From Rhododendron vialii (lineage: Eukaryota; Streptophyta; Magnoliopsida; Ericales; Ericaceae), in assembly GCF_030253575.1 (NCBI RefSeq), contig NC_080559.1, forward strand, positions 10,506,501 to 10,570,500: a stretch of DNA of 64,000 nt, in the 5' to 3' direction. The notes under the pieces were generated by a model. That model searched no databases. It was not told where the DNA came from and saw only the letters and a list, made by a program, of their open reading frames with translations. Positions within the stretch are counted from its first letter, which is position 1; every line of letters begins with the position of its first letter. The position numbers and the translations under genes were made by a program. Shown here in pieces: positions 36,101 through 47,000 of the stretch.

Positions 36101-39100
36101 CGGAGAATCACTACCATTTCTTTAGAGTTTGAATTTACATGCCTCATATTTTATTGCTAGGGTTTGACCCACTTTGATGAGATTCTACAAGAAGCAGATG
36201 GTATTATTCTGTCTCGTGGAAATCTTGGCATAGATCTCCCATCTGAGAAGGTTAGTTATTTGACTCAAATTATAAAATTGTGTTGATTTCTGTGGGCATG
36301 CAGGATGACAAAATATAAAATTGCATTGTATTTTTGTGGTTTCAAATTATTTGATGTCTGCCTGGTCTTACCCGTCTTATATATGGCACTAGGAGTGTTA
36401 TCTCTATTTGAAAACTGTCCCCCCAAGCAAAACTGAGAAAAATAGTTTAAGTATATCATGTTAAGGATTTGTAAGTAACGATGTATCGAGGAGTAATTTA
36501 TTAAATGGTAGGGTTATGTGTGGTAGTGTCTATCGTCTGATATTACTTTACTCATGACTGAGAAATTTCCTTATCTTTTGGAGTTTGGACGTCTTTTTTT
36601 ACTCGCGTGATATTTTAGAAGGGATATCTGCACATGTTATTTGGTATAAATTCTTGTGATTTATACCGTTGTGTGATTTGCAGGTGTTCTTATTTCAAAA
36701 GGCTGCTGTTTACAAGTGCAACATGGCTGGAAAACCTGCTGTGGTGACTCGAGTTGTCGATAGTATGACTGGAAATCTTAGGCCGACTCGTGCAGAAGCA
36801 ACTGATGTTGCCAATGCTGTATTAGATGGTAAGCTTCTTTCCTGATCAAAGGAGCTACTTGCGATTCTTTTGCTAGCTGCACATTAAGATCCTCCTAAAC
36901 ATTTCATGTTCTGCATCTCATTCTGTGTGCTTATGAAACATAACCTTATCACATAGTTGATACTAGTTTGCTGACTATGATTTGGAGATGTATGCTTAAA
37001 TCTTCCCTTTATAGTCTAGTAAAATTTAATAGGTATTTTAGAAGTTGGACAAGGTAGTTGTTTGATATCAAATGACAATTGACAAGTATAATGCCTGAAT
37101 AGGACATATTGTCTTTTCTTACTTGTGCTTAATGTACTCAGGAAGTGACGGGATTCTTCTTGGTGCTGAGACTCTGCGTGGATTATACCCTATTGAGACA
37201 ATTTCCATAGTTGGTAAAATCTGTGCGGAGGTAAATTACCTCAATGTGTCTATAAGATTATGTTGCTTGATTAGATTTGTTGTTAATTGCAAGAAGCTTA
37301 TTCTTTTTTCTTTTGGTGAGTGCTAGCTACTACTCCTAGGAACCTGGATTCGATGTTTGAAATTCATTACTTTCGAAAGCTCTGTCCCTTTTTTCTTCTA
37401 TCCTTTATCTGTTTGTCCTGTTTAATTGCTAATCTTGCTACATTTTTCTACCTCTCGTGGTTATGTCAGCTGCTAAATTATGAAAGCCAGCTTATGTGAT
37501 GCTGCACACATATTTCTGATGTTTGGATTGTGAGTTTGTTATATGGTAGATATGGCAAATATTTTGTCTATCTCAAAAAGCTTTTGCTTGTGGTAGCATA
37601 TGGTTGGTCGTTTTTCACACCAAAAATAATAATAAAACAAGTAAAGAACAATTACTCCGTGGAATAGCCGTCAAGTCCGAGATTGTCCATGGGGAATAAA
37701 AAGCTAACTTACTGTAGATACCATATATTTCTAATGTAATTTTTAGAGCGAATGGAAGTTTGATTTAAGAAAACTAAAACCAACTAAAGTATGTTGTGAA
37801 AAGATGAGAGGGAAATCTAGGGTTTTGAATCCACTTCCATCGCATATCTAGGTATGTATTCTTCTGGTTCACTATTCAGATTAATATGATTATAGCCAGG
37901 GTTTGCGATCCCTACCGATAATCGGCAAGGAAATAATCACGATTTGTCAACCGGCATAGGCTCTCACTGTTAGATTTCTTGGAGGGTTCCAACCTAAAAC
38001 CAATTGGCAATAGGTGGAGTAGCCTCTAGAATTTATTAACCAAGCTTGGGTGGCTTAGATGAGCGATGTGGGACAAATCTAACACTCACATAGCACAAAT
38101 CGTCTTACTAGTACGACCCGTATCGATACACAGATCGTCTGATAGCGCAACTCGTCTTACGGGTATAATCCATCTCAATCACTCAAATCGCATATGCAAG
38201 AAAATCATTGTGTGACCTGTGCTTGAAATCTTGAACAAACACAAAATAGACAGAAATATTGAAATCAATTTCATAGACTGAAAAAGGGTTCTTGTATACA
38301 ATTCAATATGAATAGAAAACCTAGAAACATTACAAAATAAAGCTACTTTGGGAAGTTGGAAAGAAGCTTCATCTCTACCCTATCTAAGGTGTCTAGCCGC
38401 TCATGGGGGGAATCTTCAAGGTCTCGGTGATGGGAGCCATGGGGTTCTCTTCTTGCTTTTGCTATAGCCTCTCTCTAGACCTCTCACAATAGTTTCCACT
38501 TTCCACCCCCTAAAAAAACAACTAGGGTTGCACTGTTATAGTTCTTGCCCTTCAAAACCCTTTAAAATATGAACTTCGTAAAAAATTCAGCACTTGCCGT
38601 CCTGACGGACTTGACCCCCATGCAGACAGATTTTTCAGAAAGGTTTTGGCATAAAAATTGTATGTTTAGCATCCAGACAGAGCGATTCCTGATTTCTGCA
38701 TGTTTTACTCTGCTTACGGGCATGTTTTGACCTAGTAAACATCCAAATTCGGGAATCGCTATTTCACCCAAAGTTGTAGCTCTTTGTGCTTTTCAACCCA
38801 TCTTAAATCACTCAAATCGGACAATTGAGCTGAAAGATATGGTCGAAAGACTAAAGACTAAGCTGAGGCACTCTGAATTTGGGATTGAATGAAACTCTTG
38901 ATTTTTCCCTTCCAAATGGGGATTGTTTTATACTTCCTCAACACATCTCGAGTATATCCAGGACTTCTCGCTTTTCTTCTTCCATCACCTCCAAGGCCTT
39001 CCACCTTTTCGGAAACCATCCAAAAGCCTCTCGCAAGCCGCGTTTCACATCTAATAATTCTCCAAACCTGAAAACACACGAAACAAGTATCACACTCCAA

Positions 39101-41395
39101 GCAACATGGTAGATAGACTTAACAAGCATAACTTAGGGGGCGTAAATGTCATAAAAGCTATATTGGCGACAGTTGGAAACTCCCAGAAGTCCTTTACTGC
39201 TAGTCCTTAATGTATTTTTCTGTTTCTTTTATCTTTTGGGGATTTGTTTATCCATGTGTGATGAGTATGACGGATGCTGCAGAGCATGAAAAGAAGGAAA
39301 ATGGGAAATATCAACATGGAATGATTTGGATGTATTATGAACTTGTTTAGGTTCATTGAGAATTCATGTGTATCTTACATTTGAATGCTGCTAGACAGTG
39401 TATTTTAGTAGGGATGATGTGTTATGGGCATTCATTTTACGAGCGGAAAGACACGAGTTGTAGGGGTCAGCCTGTGGTTGCTTTGGGGGTTATATAACTG
39501 GACTGGATCATTCTGTGGGGTTTATATGGGTCTATAATAGTCTACGGTCAAAGAGAGATACTCCTAATATATGAAGCCATAGTCTTTGACTCTGATAGAA
39601 AAAGTAAGCAAGCACCCTATGAATACATATTCTTGCTCTTCATGTGAGGTGAAAGATTCAAGGGAATTTTTGTGAAGCTTTGTGTTGAGTCATGCGTGAT
39701 GATAAGTGATTTTGTGTTTTCTATTTTCTTCTTTTTTGTGCAATTTTTTGGGAGAATTTCTTTTTCAGAGCCAAAGCCTTTACATAGTTCCCACTAAGCT
39801 GTAACCCAGTTCTCTATGTTTGAATTAGCTCATAAAGCTCCCAAAAAGTGGCCCTTGTTTCTTCGTTTGTCCTACTCCTACATTAACTCATTTATTTAGC
39901 TTTAACAGGAATTGGTTTCATTCTTCCATCATGACATGGTTTTAGTGCACTTGGCAACCATGATTAGGAGAATAAGTGGGCTTTGATACGGGGGAATATT
40001 TTCTCTCTATCATTATAGACGTCGTGACACTTGATATAATTGCTCTGCTTAAAAAAAATCTTAGTTTTGTCTAGTTTCATGTCTTGGGTATGGCTGCTGA
40101 TTAATGTCTATGGACACTGGGATACTATTAGATATTAGTATGTTAAACACCTTTTCCTTTTAGAATAACTGGTATTGGAAAGGTAAAATAGAGTATTTGG
40201 TGCACGATGTGTCTGCTTCGATGTATCCCATAGTTCTGTTGGCAGCTTACTTGAGCTCAAATTTCCATGCAGGCAGAGAAGGTTTTCAACCAAGACCTGT
40301 ATTTTAAGAAGACAGTCAAATATGTTGGTGAACCAATGACTCACCTGGAATCCATTGCTTCCTCTGCGGTATATTCTCAAGGTTTTTCTGTACTTTTTCT
40401 CTTCCCTCTAGGATTTCACTTGACATTAGCTGATAAATCACTTTTTATTAGGTACGAGCTGCCATTAAGGTGAAGGCATCTGTTATTATTTGCTTCACCT
40501 CGTCTGGAAGGGCTGCAAGGTGTTTTATAAATTCTTGGTTGCAGTTGGTTCTCTTTAGATTGAGATCATGCGGTTCTATGGCCTTCTTAATCAGTATTTG
40601 CAACTTTTCCACATTTAGTCATGTCTAAAGACTAAAAAATAAATTACAAAAATATGCAGATTAATTGCTAAGTACAGGCCACCGATGCCAGTTCTATCAG
40701 TAGTCATTCCCCGGCTCAAAACAAATCAGCTAAAGTGGAGTTTTAGCGGTGCATTTGAGGTATCCTCAACTCTTTTATTCCTTGTTTTCTGCTGAATTTT
40801 CTTGATTTTTTTCCTTTTTGGCCTTATATTTCCTTTCCCTTTCTGCCAACTTGTTGACTCTCAAACTGATGAATCTTTCCTATTTCCCCCTTCCTGTGAA
40901 TGGTTAGGCAAGACAGTCGCTAATTGTCAGAGGTCTTTTCCCCATGCTTGCTGATCCTCGACATCCCGTAAGTTCTTACTTTGTATATCACTTTTTTTTT
41001 TCACTGCCTCTGAGTGAAAAAAGTTCTCACCCATGCCTCTCCACCAAAAAAGGGGAAGAAACAAAAAAAAGGTGACTGCGTAACATTTCAGCAATAGATG
41101 TGGATTCTTGCTTCTAACAGCATATATGTTTACAATAATTTGTGGGACTTTTCCATGGACTGTTGATTGAGTTTTCTGCGTATATTATTATTTCGGAGTA
41201 ATGTTACAAGAATTCTTACATTTGCGTACTTCAAATTTGCAGGCCGAATCTACGAATGCAACAAATGAGTCGGTTTTGAAGGTTGCACTTGATCATGGGA
41301 AGGCCTCTGGGGTGATAAAATCACATGACCGAGTTGTTATTTGCCAAAAAGTAGGGGATGCATCTGTGGTCAAGATTATTGAGCTCGAAGATTAG
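32381..41395 (+). CDS. cytosolic pyruvate kinase (527 aa, 16 exons)
   Basis: Catalyses phosphoenolpyruvate + ADP to pyruvate + ATP, the last step of glycolysis. Exons: 32381-32449, 32565-32661, 33410-33507, 34064-34219, 34575-34652, 34937-35068, 35770-35850, 35964-36035, 36161-36250, 36684-36828, 37142-37230, 40273-40368, 40452-40519, 40660-40759, 40908-40967, 41243-41395. All junctions are GT-AG and in phase. Length equals that of the divergent 527-residue plant clade (At2g36580/At3g52990-like, from memory). Motifs: [59 protein letters not shown] and [19 protein letters not shown]. There is no transit peptide, which fits the cytosol. Two canonical motifs differ: LDTKGPE reads LDTVGAE, and ARGDLG reads SRGNLG (Asn282), changing a usual metal-ligand Asp. 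Intron 11 (3.0 kb) carries a solo TRIM-size LTR. Confidence 0.95.
33089..33131. repeat. (GA)n microsatellite in pyruvate kinase intron 2
   Basis: An uninterrupted GA run of about 43 bp. With the CT tract in the leader it gives the pre-mRNA complementary GA and CU stretches about 760 nt apart. Confidence 0.95.
37231..40272 (+). other. large intron 11 of pyruvate kinase
   Basis: Contains the solo LTR at 37968-38084 and further DNA to about 39130 (with CAAATCGTCTTAC-like phrases) that may belong to another repeat. No coding exon was recognised in it. Confidence 0.6.
37968..38084 (-). mobile_element. solo LTR of TRIM size (117 bp)
   Basis: The unit starts TGTTAGATTT and ends AAATCTAACA and is flanked by the exact 5-bp direct repeat CTCAC (37963-37967 and 38085-38089). 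TG...CA ends plus a 5-bp target duplication are LTR-retrotransposon hallmarks, and the small size fits a TRIM. Minus orientation is preferred because a TCCCACATCG motif, common near the start of plant LTRs, then lies near the 5' end. No internal domain remains. Confidence 0.75.
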
Positions 41396-41660
41396 ATCGC
41401 TTGGCTTTCCTCATTTCGAGCCTTTCTTTCCACAATTTGTGGAAGTGGGGACTTCTCTTGCCACCCTGTGGGGTTCAAATAACGAGGTATTGGATGTTTC
41501 TGATAATCCCAGTGTATAAATGGTATCCTGGGCAAGTACATTGTTTATGCTCAATCGATGCTCATTTTGAAGTGATTTACACTTTCGGTTCTGGACAGTT
41601 GATCTGTCAAATTGTACCTCAGATATGCATAATGTTATTGAGTTCGAGCTCCCAATAAGT

Positions 41661-41772
41661 TTACGTACACTCCTACCTATCACTCCTCTCTCACATGTGT
41701 TGGGTCCATTCCACAATTAAATGTGTGGGGTCGACACATATGTGAGAGGTGGGGTCGGTAAGAGTGTACGTA
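41661..41772. repeat. foldback repeat in the pyruvate kinase 3' region
   Basis: Inverted arms share ACGTACACTC at the ends, then CTCTCACAT and GACCC phrases. It would form an imperfect hairpin of about 110 nt close to the gene's 3' UTR, and is probably a small MITE. Confidence 0.65.
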
Positions 41773-42620
41773 GCATTCTGGGTGTGCTTCGTTTTTTTTA
41801 GAAGTTTTCAATATCCTTATCTTCTCTTGTATCTCTCCTCCAAGTATGAGAAGTATAACTGGACGTCTGGAATAACAGCTACAAAGAACTTGTTCAACCC
41901 AAAGTTGTAAAAGTCCATTTTACTACTTCTAAATTTCAAGTGTTTCTATGAAGCAGTTGAAAGATAAAGTCCCTCGCCGATAAAAAAGAAGAAGATATAC
42001 TAGGAGATAACCACCACACACGTTTAATGCTTCAGATCTTAGATGGAAGGTCTTTTTGGCTCGATTTAGAAGGGGTTAATATCTTTAAAGCACCAGATAG
42101 TGTGCAAGAAAGTGAGAAAAAAAAGTAAATGATCGAAATCGCCCACCAGGTGAGTGAGGACTCACTCACTCACCCACTCCTTATCTAATAGTTTCACAGC
42201 CTGCCATTGGTAATGATTCTACTACGGTGCCACAAATTCGCAAGCTGATCCTAAGTAATTGTTCGAGCAATACCTACTTATTCTACTTCATCGGCTTGGA
42301 TGCCACAGTGCATTCAGGAGATCTGATAGTAAGGATATCCTCAATTCTAAAATAAAAAGTAAAGTCCAGTGTTTTCTTTTTCTAAAGATATAGACTATCG
42401 ATCTACACCACCATGGTTTAACTTTCAGTCTATCAAAGTTAGAACTATATGAAGAATATGAGGACATATGAAATCATAGGGTGGTAGTTTAGGCCAGGAC
42501 AGGGCCTCTGTTATCCGGATCTGGCTATCCAAGCTTACTATTTTCACTGATTCAAGACTTTAAATGCCTAAAGGGGCGAAGCAAGTCAAGTCATTGGGTG
42601 ATCTCCTCGAAAGAGCTTGC

Positions 42621-42688
42621 TGCCACTTGAACCCAGAGCTAGCCGGTTCTCCCCAAAATGCGTTGTGGCGCATCAGCTGACTGACATA
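42621..42688 (+). pseudogene. fragment resembling plastid 23S rRNA (nuclear plastid DNA)
   Basis: The stretch with GAACCCAGAGCTAGC, GGTTCTCCCC and AAATGCGTT followed by GGCGCA and TGACTG matches, with several substitutions, a conserved part of chloroplast 23S rRNA as I remember it. It is too short and changed to be functional. Flanking DNA (42490-42620) is not clearly plastid. An old nuclear plastid-DNA insertion is the likely origin. Confidence 0.6.
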
Positions 42689-43121
42689 GTTTTAAGCTTT
42701 GCCTTGATGAACGATACTGCGCTATTCTCGAATGGTGGAAACCCTAACCAGAAGAACCCTAAGTATTCACTTTCCCACTTTCCTTTTGATGTTTAGTCTT
42801 GTGAGAATGCGTTGAAGCATGTTAAACAGGCAAACCTTATAGGATATGGGGTAAGACTGGACATTTCCTTATCCAGTCCCATTAACGGTGTACAGTTCGA
42901 CTAGGTTCGACAATAGGGTGTTATTATTTCCGTATGTCTAGGTAAATCACATCTTGCAAATCAAATTACTAGTAGCCAACTTATCACAGAGAAGTTAGAT
43001 TACTTGTACCTCGAAAAAAAAAAATGGACTGGGTGATGTAGCTCCACATTGGAACTATTCTATGGGAGGCAATGCGGACCCGTCAATTTTACCGTGTGAG
43101 GTGATACATTGATCATTCAAA

Positions 43122-43171
43122 TTCTTGATAGATAATCGTAATCACGTTCTTGATAGATAATCGTAACCACG
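43122..43171. repeat. 25-bp tandem duplication
   Basis: Two units beginning TTCTTGATAGATAATCGTAA differ at one base. Weaker ATAATCGTAATCAC copies follow near 43200. Confidence 0.85.
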
Positions 43172-44021
43172 TGATTTGTAATTCATGAAACTCATCTCAT
43201 AATCGTAATCACACGTAATTGTAGCACATTTGTGTGATATTATTTGCCAAAATCATGTTACGATTATCTATTAGTTAGCATTATATACTCATAGAAGTTG
43301 TTAATTTTCAACTTCTCCCAAACATTTTGTCGATTTCGTTTGCTATAAAAACTCAAATTCACATCCTTTCTCAATCCTAACAGCTTAGAAAAACTTTTAC
43401 TCCCAATATCGTTTTCTACAAACACTCAAATTCTACATATTCCTTTGGAATTCTCCGCTAATGGATCTTCCGGAAGAATTACAAACCCTGGTAGTCAATA
43501 AACATAGGCTTCTAGAATCATACAATTTTTGGTCGAAAAAACACAAACAAAAAACCTCAGAAAACCATCGTATAGGACATAGAAAGCATGTAATTGCTTA
43601 ATAACATGACTCGGAGAAAAGTGTGCAATACAAGATAGCCAAAATGGCAGATCAATTCATGTTCCAACAGCAAGTTGCAATTTAGAAAAATACTACTAAT
43701 TTCAACACTTTGGCAGCAAATGCCATTTTTGCTGATATGAAATGTACTATAAGACCAACCCCAACATCTTGTTTGCTTTCCCTCTTCCGCTTCCTTTTCC
43801 TTTATTTTTGTCCTTTTTTCTGGGGCAGGGTAGTAGCTTGACTCCTGTTGCATATAGCTAAATTTGTACCCGTAAAAGAAAAAAAAATACAAAAGTCTAT
43901 CATAAGCTGCTCTCAACCTTCCAAGTAGGCATGTAGGCCTGCCGGCTGCCAATCAGCATGAACTTCAAGACTTGGTGCTTCCAAAATTGCAATTTCAATC
44001 TCACTAAAATGCATTGACAAG

Positions 44022-47000
44022 TCATTCCACCCTTGCACGTTTCGAATTGGTTTGCCTCATCCAATCAAGGCATTCTTCTGAAGTCCCGGAGGGATGGGCA
44101 AGCTGCCATTCAAGCAGTTTTTGTTGCTGGAAAAAACATGATCAAATCAGCAATCCAAATCTCATATTGGAATCTTGGCACAAGGAATAGTGACTTACCC
44201 ATTCCCGAACAAGAGGTCCACCAGCTTTAAGCTGCAAAATGCTCATAATATCCTTCCCATTAACCAGTCGCTTCATTTCCCAGACTTTCTCCAGACCTAA
44301 ATTTTTCGTAAACAAATTATGAAGCAGGCAATGCAACTGCCGCTAGTAAACGAAGAGAGCTTCTTGTTTTACCCAGGGGAGGAAGAGATACAACATACAA
44401 CATCCAGGCATCCAAGCCCTCAATACAGTTTCACCTAGTGTCAGTTCTTTAATTTTACCATTTATTTGCTTTTGGGCCACTTATTAAATTAATTTTGGTT
44501 ATGTGCCAAAACAAAAATAAATAACCCGTGACTTTCTAATTCTAAATTCCGTCAACTCCTACCATATAGTCTGCACGGACAGCAGCCAAGTAAATATCTT
44601 TAGAAAAGTTATCACCTCTAGACCTTAGTTGCAGGAAACTCCTAAAATGGAGCCGCTCCCAACTAAGGAGCTTGATGGGAACCCACTCCCATTGAGATAG
44701 GAGCTCGCTCCTTACGAAAATGGGAGCTTTTGTATGATCTTTGTATAGGAAAACAGGGATTTGTCACTTGGCTTTATTCATTGATCTTCAATGAACACAT
44801 GATATCTAGCCCAAGTCATGATATCTTGAAAAGAAAATCATATATTGTAACACTAGCCCATTTCTTACATTTATGGTGGACTTAGCCCATATTTTTACTT
44901 CTTAAAATGATTGTACTTTCAAAGTGAATACTCTATGCTACATTATTTTTATAATATATGTACACGCTACTCTCACGCTCCTAACCTTGGGAGCTTCTGC
45001 ATTCCCTCCCGCCCCCGCCCCCTCTTCATGCAACTAAGCTCTAGACAGCATAACAGTTTTTCACTGCTTTGCATAATTCAGGAATACCTATATTAGATTC
45101 AGTCATTCAGACATTAAGATAACAATGACACGTTAAAAAAGAAGTAGAAAACAGATATTGACCCGTAACACCAGAGCATAATTACCATCTCTAAATCAAA
45201 TTAGTCCCTCAGTGGATGTGTCAAGTAAAAACCAGGAATTGGAAGACCATGAATAACTAAGCTCCCCTTTCCGAGCAGAAAGGAGTGGAACTTCAAAAGA
45301 TTAATTTCAAAGTGGAACATCTCTCTTCAGAAAATGTAACAGGCTAGTAACCTAATGTTTAAAGACAATGGAGAGCACACAAGTATTTCAAAAAGCCGCA
45401 CCCACAGCATGTCACTGATGAATTAACAACTAAGTTCACAATGTTAGCATTTAGCAAGCTATAGGATTAAATATATCAAAATATAAATGAAAATCCAACA
45501 TCAATGGAGAAGCAGATAGTGCTGGAAAAGGGAAATCGACCATACCTAGATCTGTGATTGCATTCTCAACAATCTTGTATGTTTGTGACCTCTTCTCCAA
45601 TTGGAACTGCTCAGCTGAAGAATCTTTAGTATCATCAATATTGGTGGGGTATAGCAACACAGAAGCCAACAGTGCAACACGCCAAAAATCTTTGATTTCC
45701 CGTAGAAGCAAGCCTACAGAGAAATAGTTGGAATAAGACAGAAAACTCCAAAAAAAAAAAAGAGTCAATTGAGATTTATTTATTTTAATTGGCAATACTG
45801 ACTAATCTGTTTGAAAAGGATAAGATAGGATATTTGCTCAAGTCAATCATGAATAATTATATGAAGAAAACTTAAGTCATCTCTCAATCGTATCATAACT
45901 TTAACACGGCCACAAGCTGAAGCAGCGAAATTCTTCATGTCAAAGTTAAACAACAAAGTTTAGAAACACCACAATGTAGTTCTGTTGAAGATGTGTTTAA
46001 GGGACAAAGTTCACCGAATACAAATGAGATGCACAATCACATGAGATGCAAATTGCCATGTCAAGTGCAATGCACGTGCATATTCAGTGAACTAAAATGG
46101 ATTCATGACGCCTTTTCTCTTTATATCCAGATGTAATATACTACGACAACAGCTCGGTGTAGAATTTATAGGAATTTGTTTTCTTTGAATAAAATTCTGA
46201 AATTTTAACACAATAGCTAAGACATATATAGGCATCTACTGTTAAAGATAAGATGATCAGGTTACAAAAGCTTTGGAAAGTCAAACAATGAATCATGTTA
46301 AAAAACTAATTTCCTCCTCGTATCTTTAACAGGAGCTGTTTCTTTTGTGATGTAGAGGAAATACTTAGACCTGTAGAGACTATAACAAATTGGAGCTCTT
46401 CAAATGATGGTGCTTCTGGAAATGAAGTCAAAGATATGACAACTTAGGAGCTAAGTAAGAATCTATAAAGAGTAGTATTACTTAAGTTAACCCAAGAAGA
46501 AAGCTGAATTATTTATTTTGGGAGGAATGTACGAAAAGAAACAATTACAAGGTCTTGCTAACCACCGCCCAATATTGATGGTTCAGTTGGAGGTAAAGAT
46601 GATATATTAATAATTTCCAGAAACTGTTACACATATCAAGACACTTCCAATTTATCCATGCATATTGTTCATCTTTTTAACACATTTACTGAGATAATAA
46701 CCCAAACAACACCCATTGGGCAGTGGTGAGCATTTTCCTTTTATAAAAATGTGAGTCTCAGATAAAGTCTAAAAGGAGGACAGACCAAAGTATTCTCCTT
46801 GATTCCAAAAATGAAAAACATAAGAATAATCCTAGGTATGCCGCACATTTTCCCACCATAGAAGGGGGGATATTTTAAAACCTTGAGCTCAACAAGTTAG
46901 AATCTGTAATTAACCGTTTCTAAATCAAGAATAATGTGGTTCCCAATAATAAACAGATTCTCGAAGGTTTCTTAAGAAATGAGATTCACCAAATATAATT

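Larger units (their letters stand above)
41396..44021. other. intergenic region between pyruvate kinase and the CCA enzyme gene
   Basis: The 3' ends of the two genes face each other here. It contains the pyruvate kinase 3' UTR, a foldback at 41661-41772, a plastid rDNA-like fragment near 42621 and a short tandem repeat at 43122. No gene was recognised; the minus-strand open frame at 43557-43952 lacks domain or splice support. Confidence 0.6.

Noticed and set aside
43557..43952. 131-residue minus-strand frame
   Set aside because: No domain and no splice context; it lies just past the stop of the CCA-enzyme gene and may be part of its 3' UTR.
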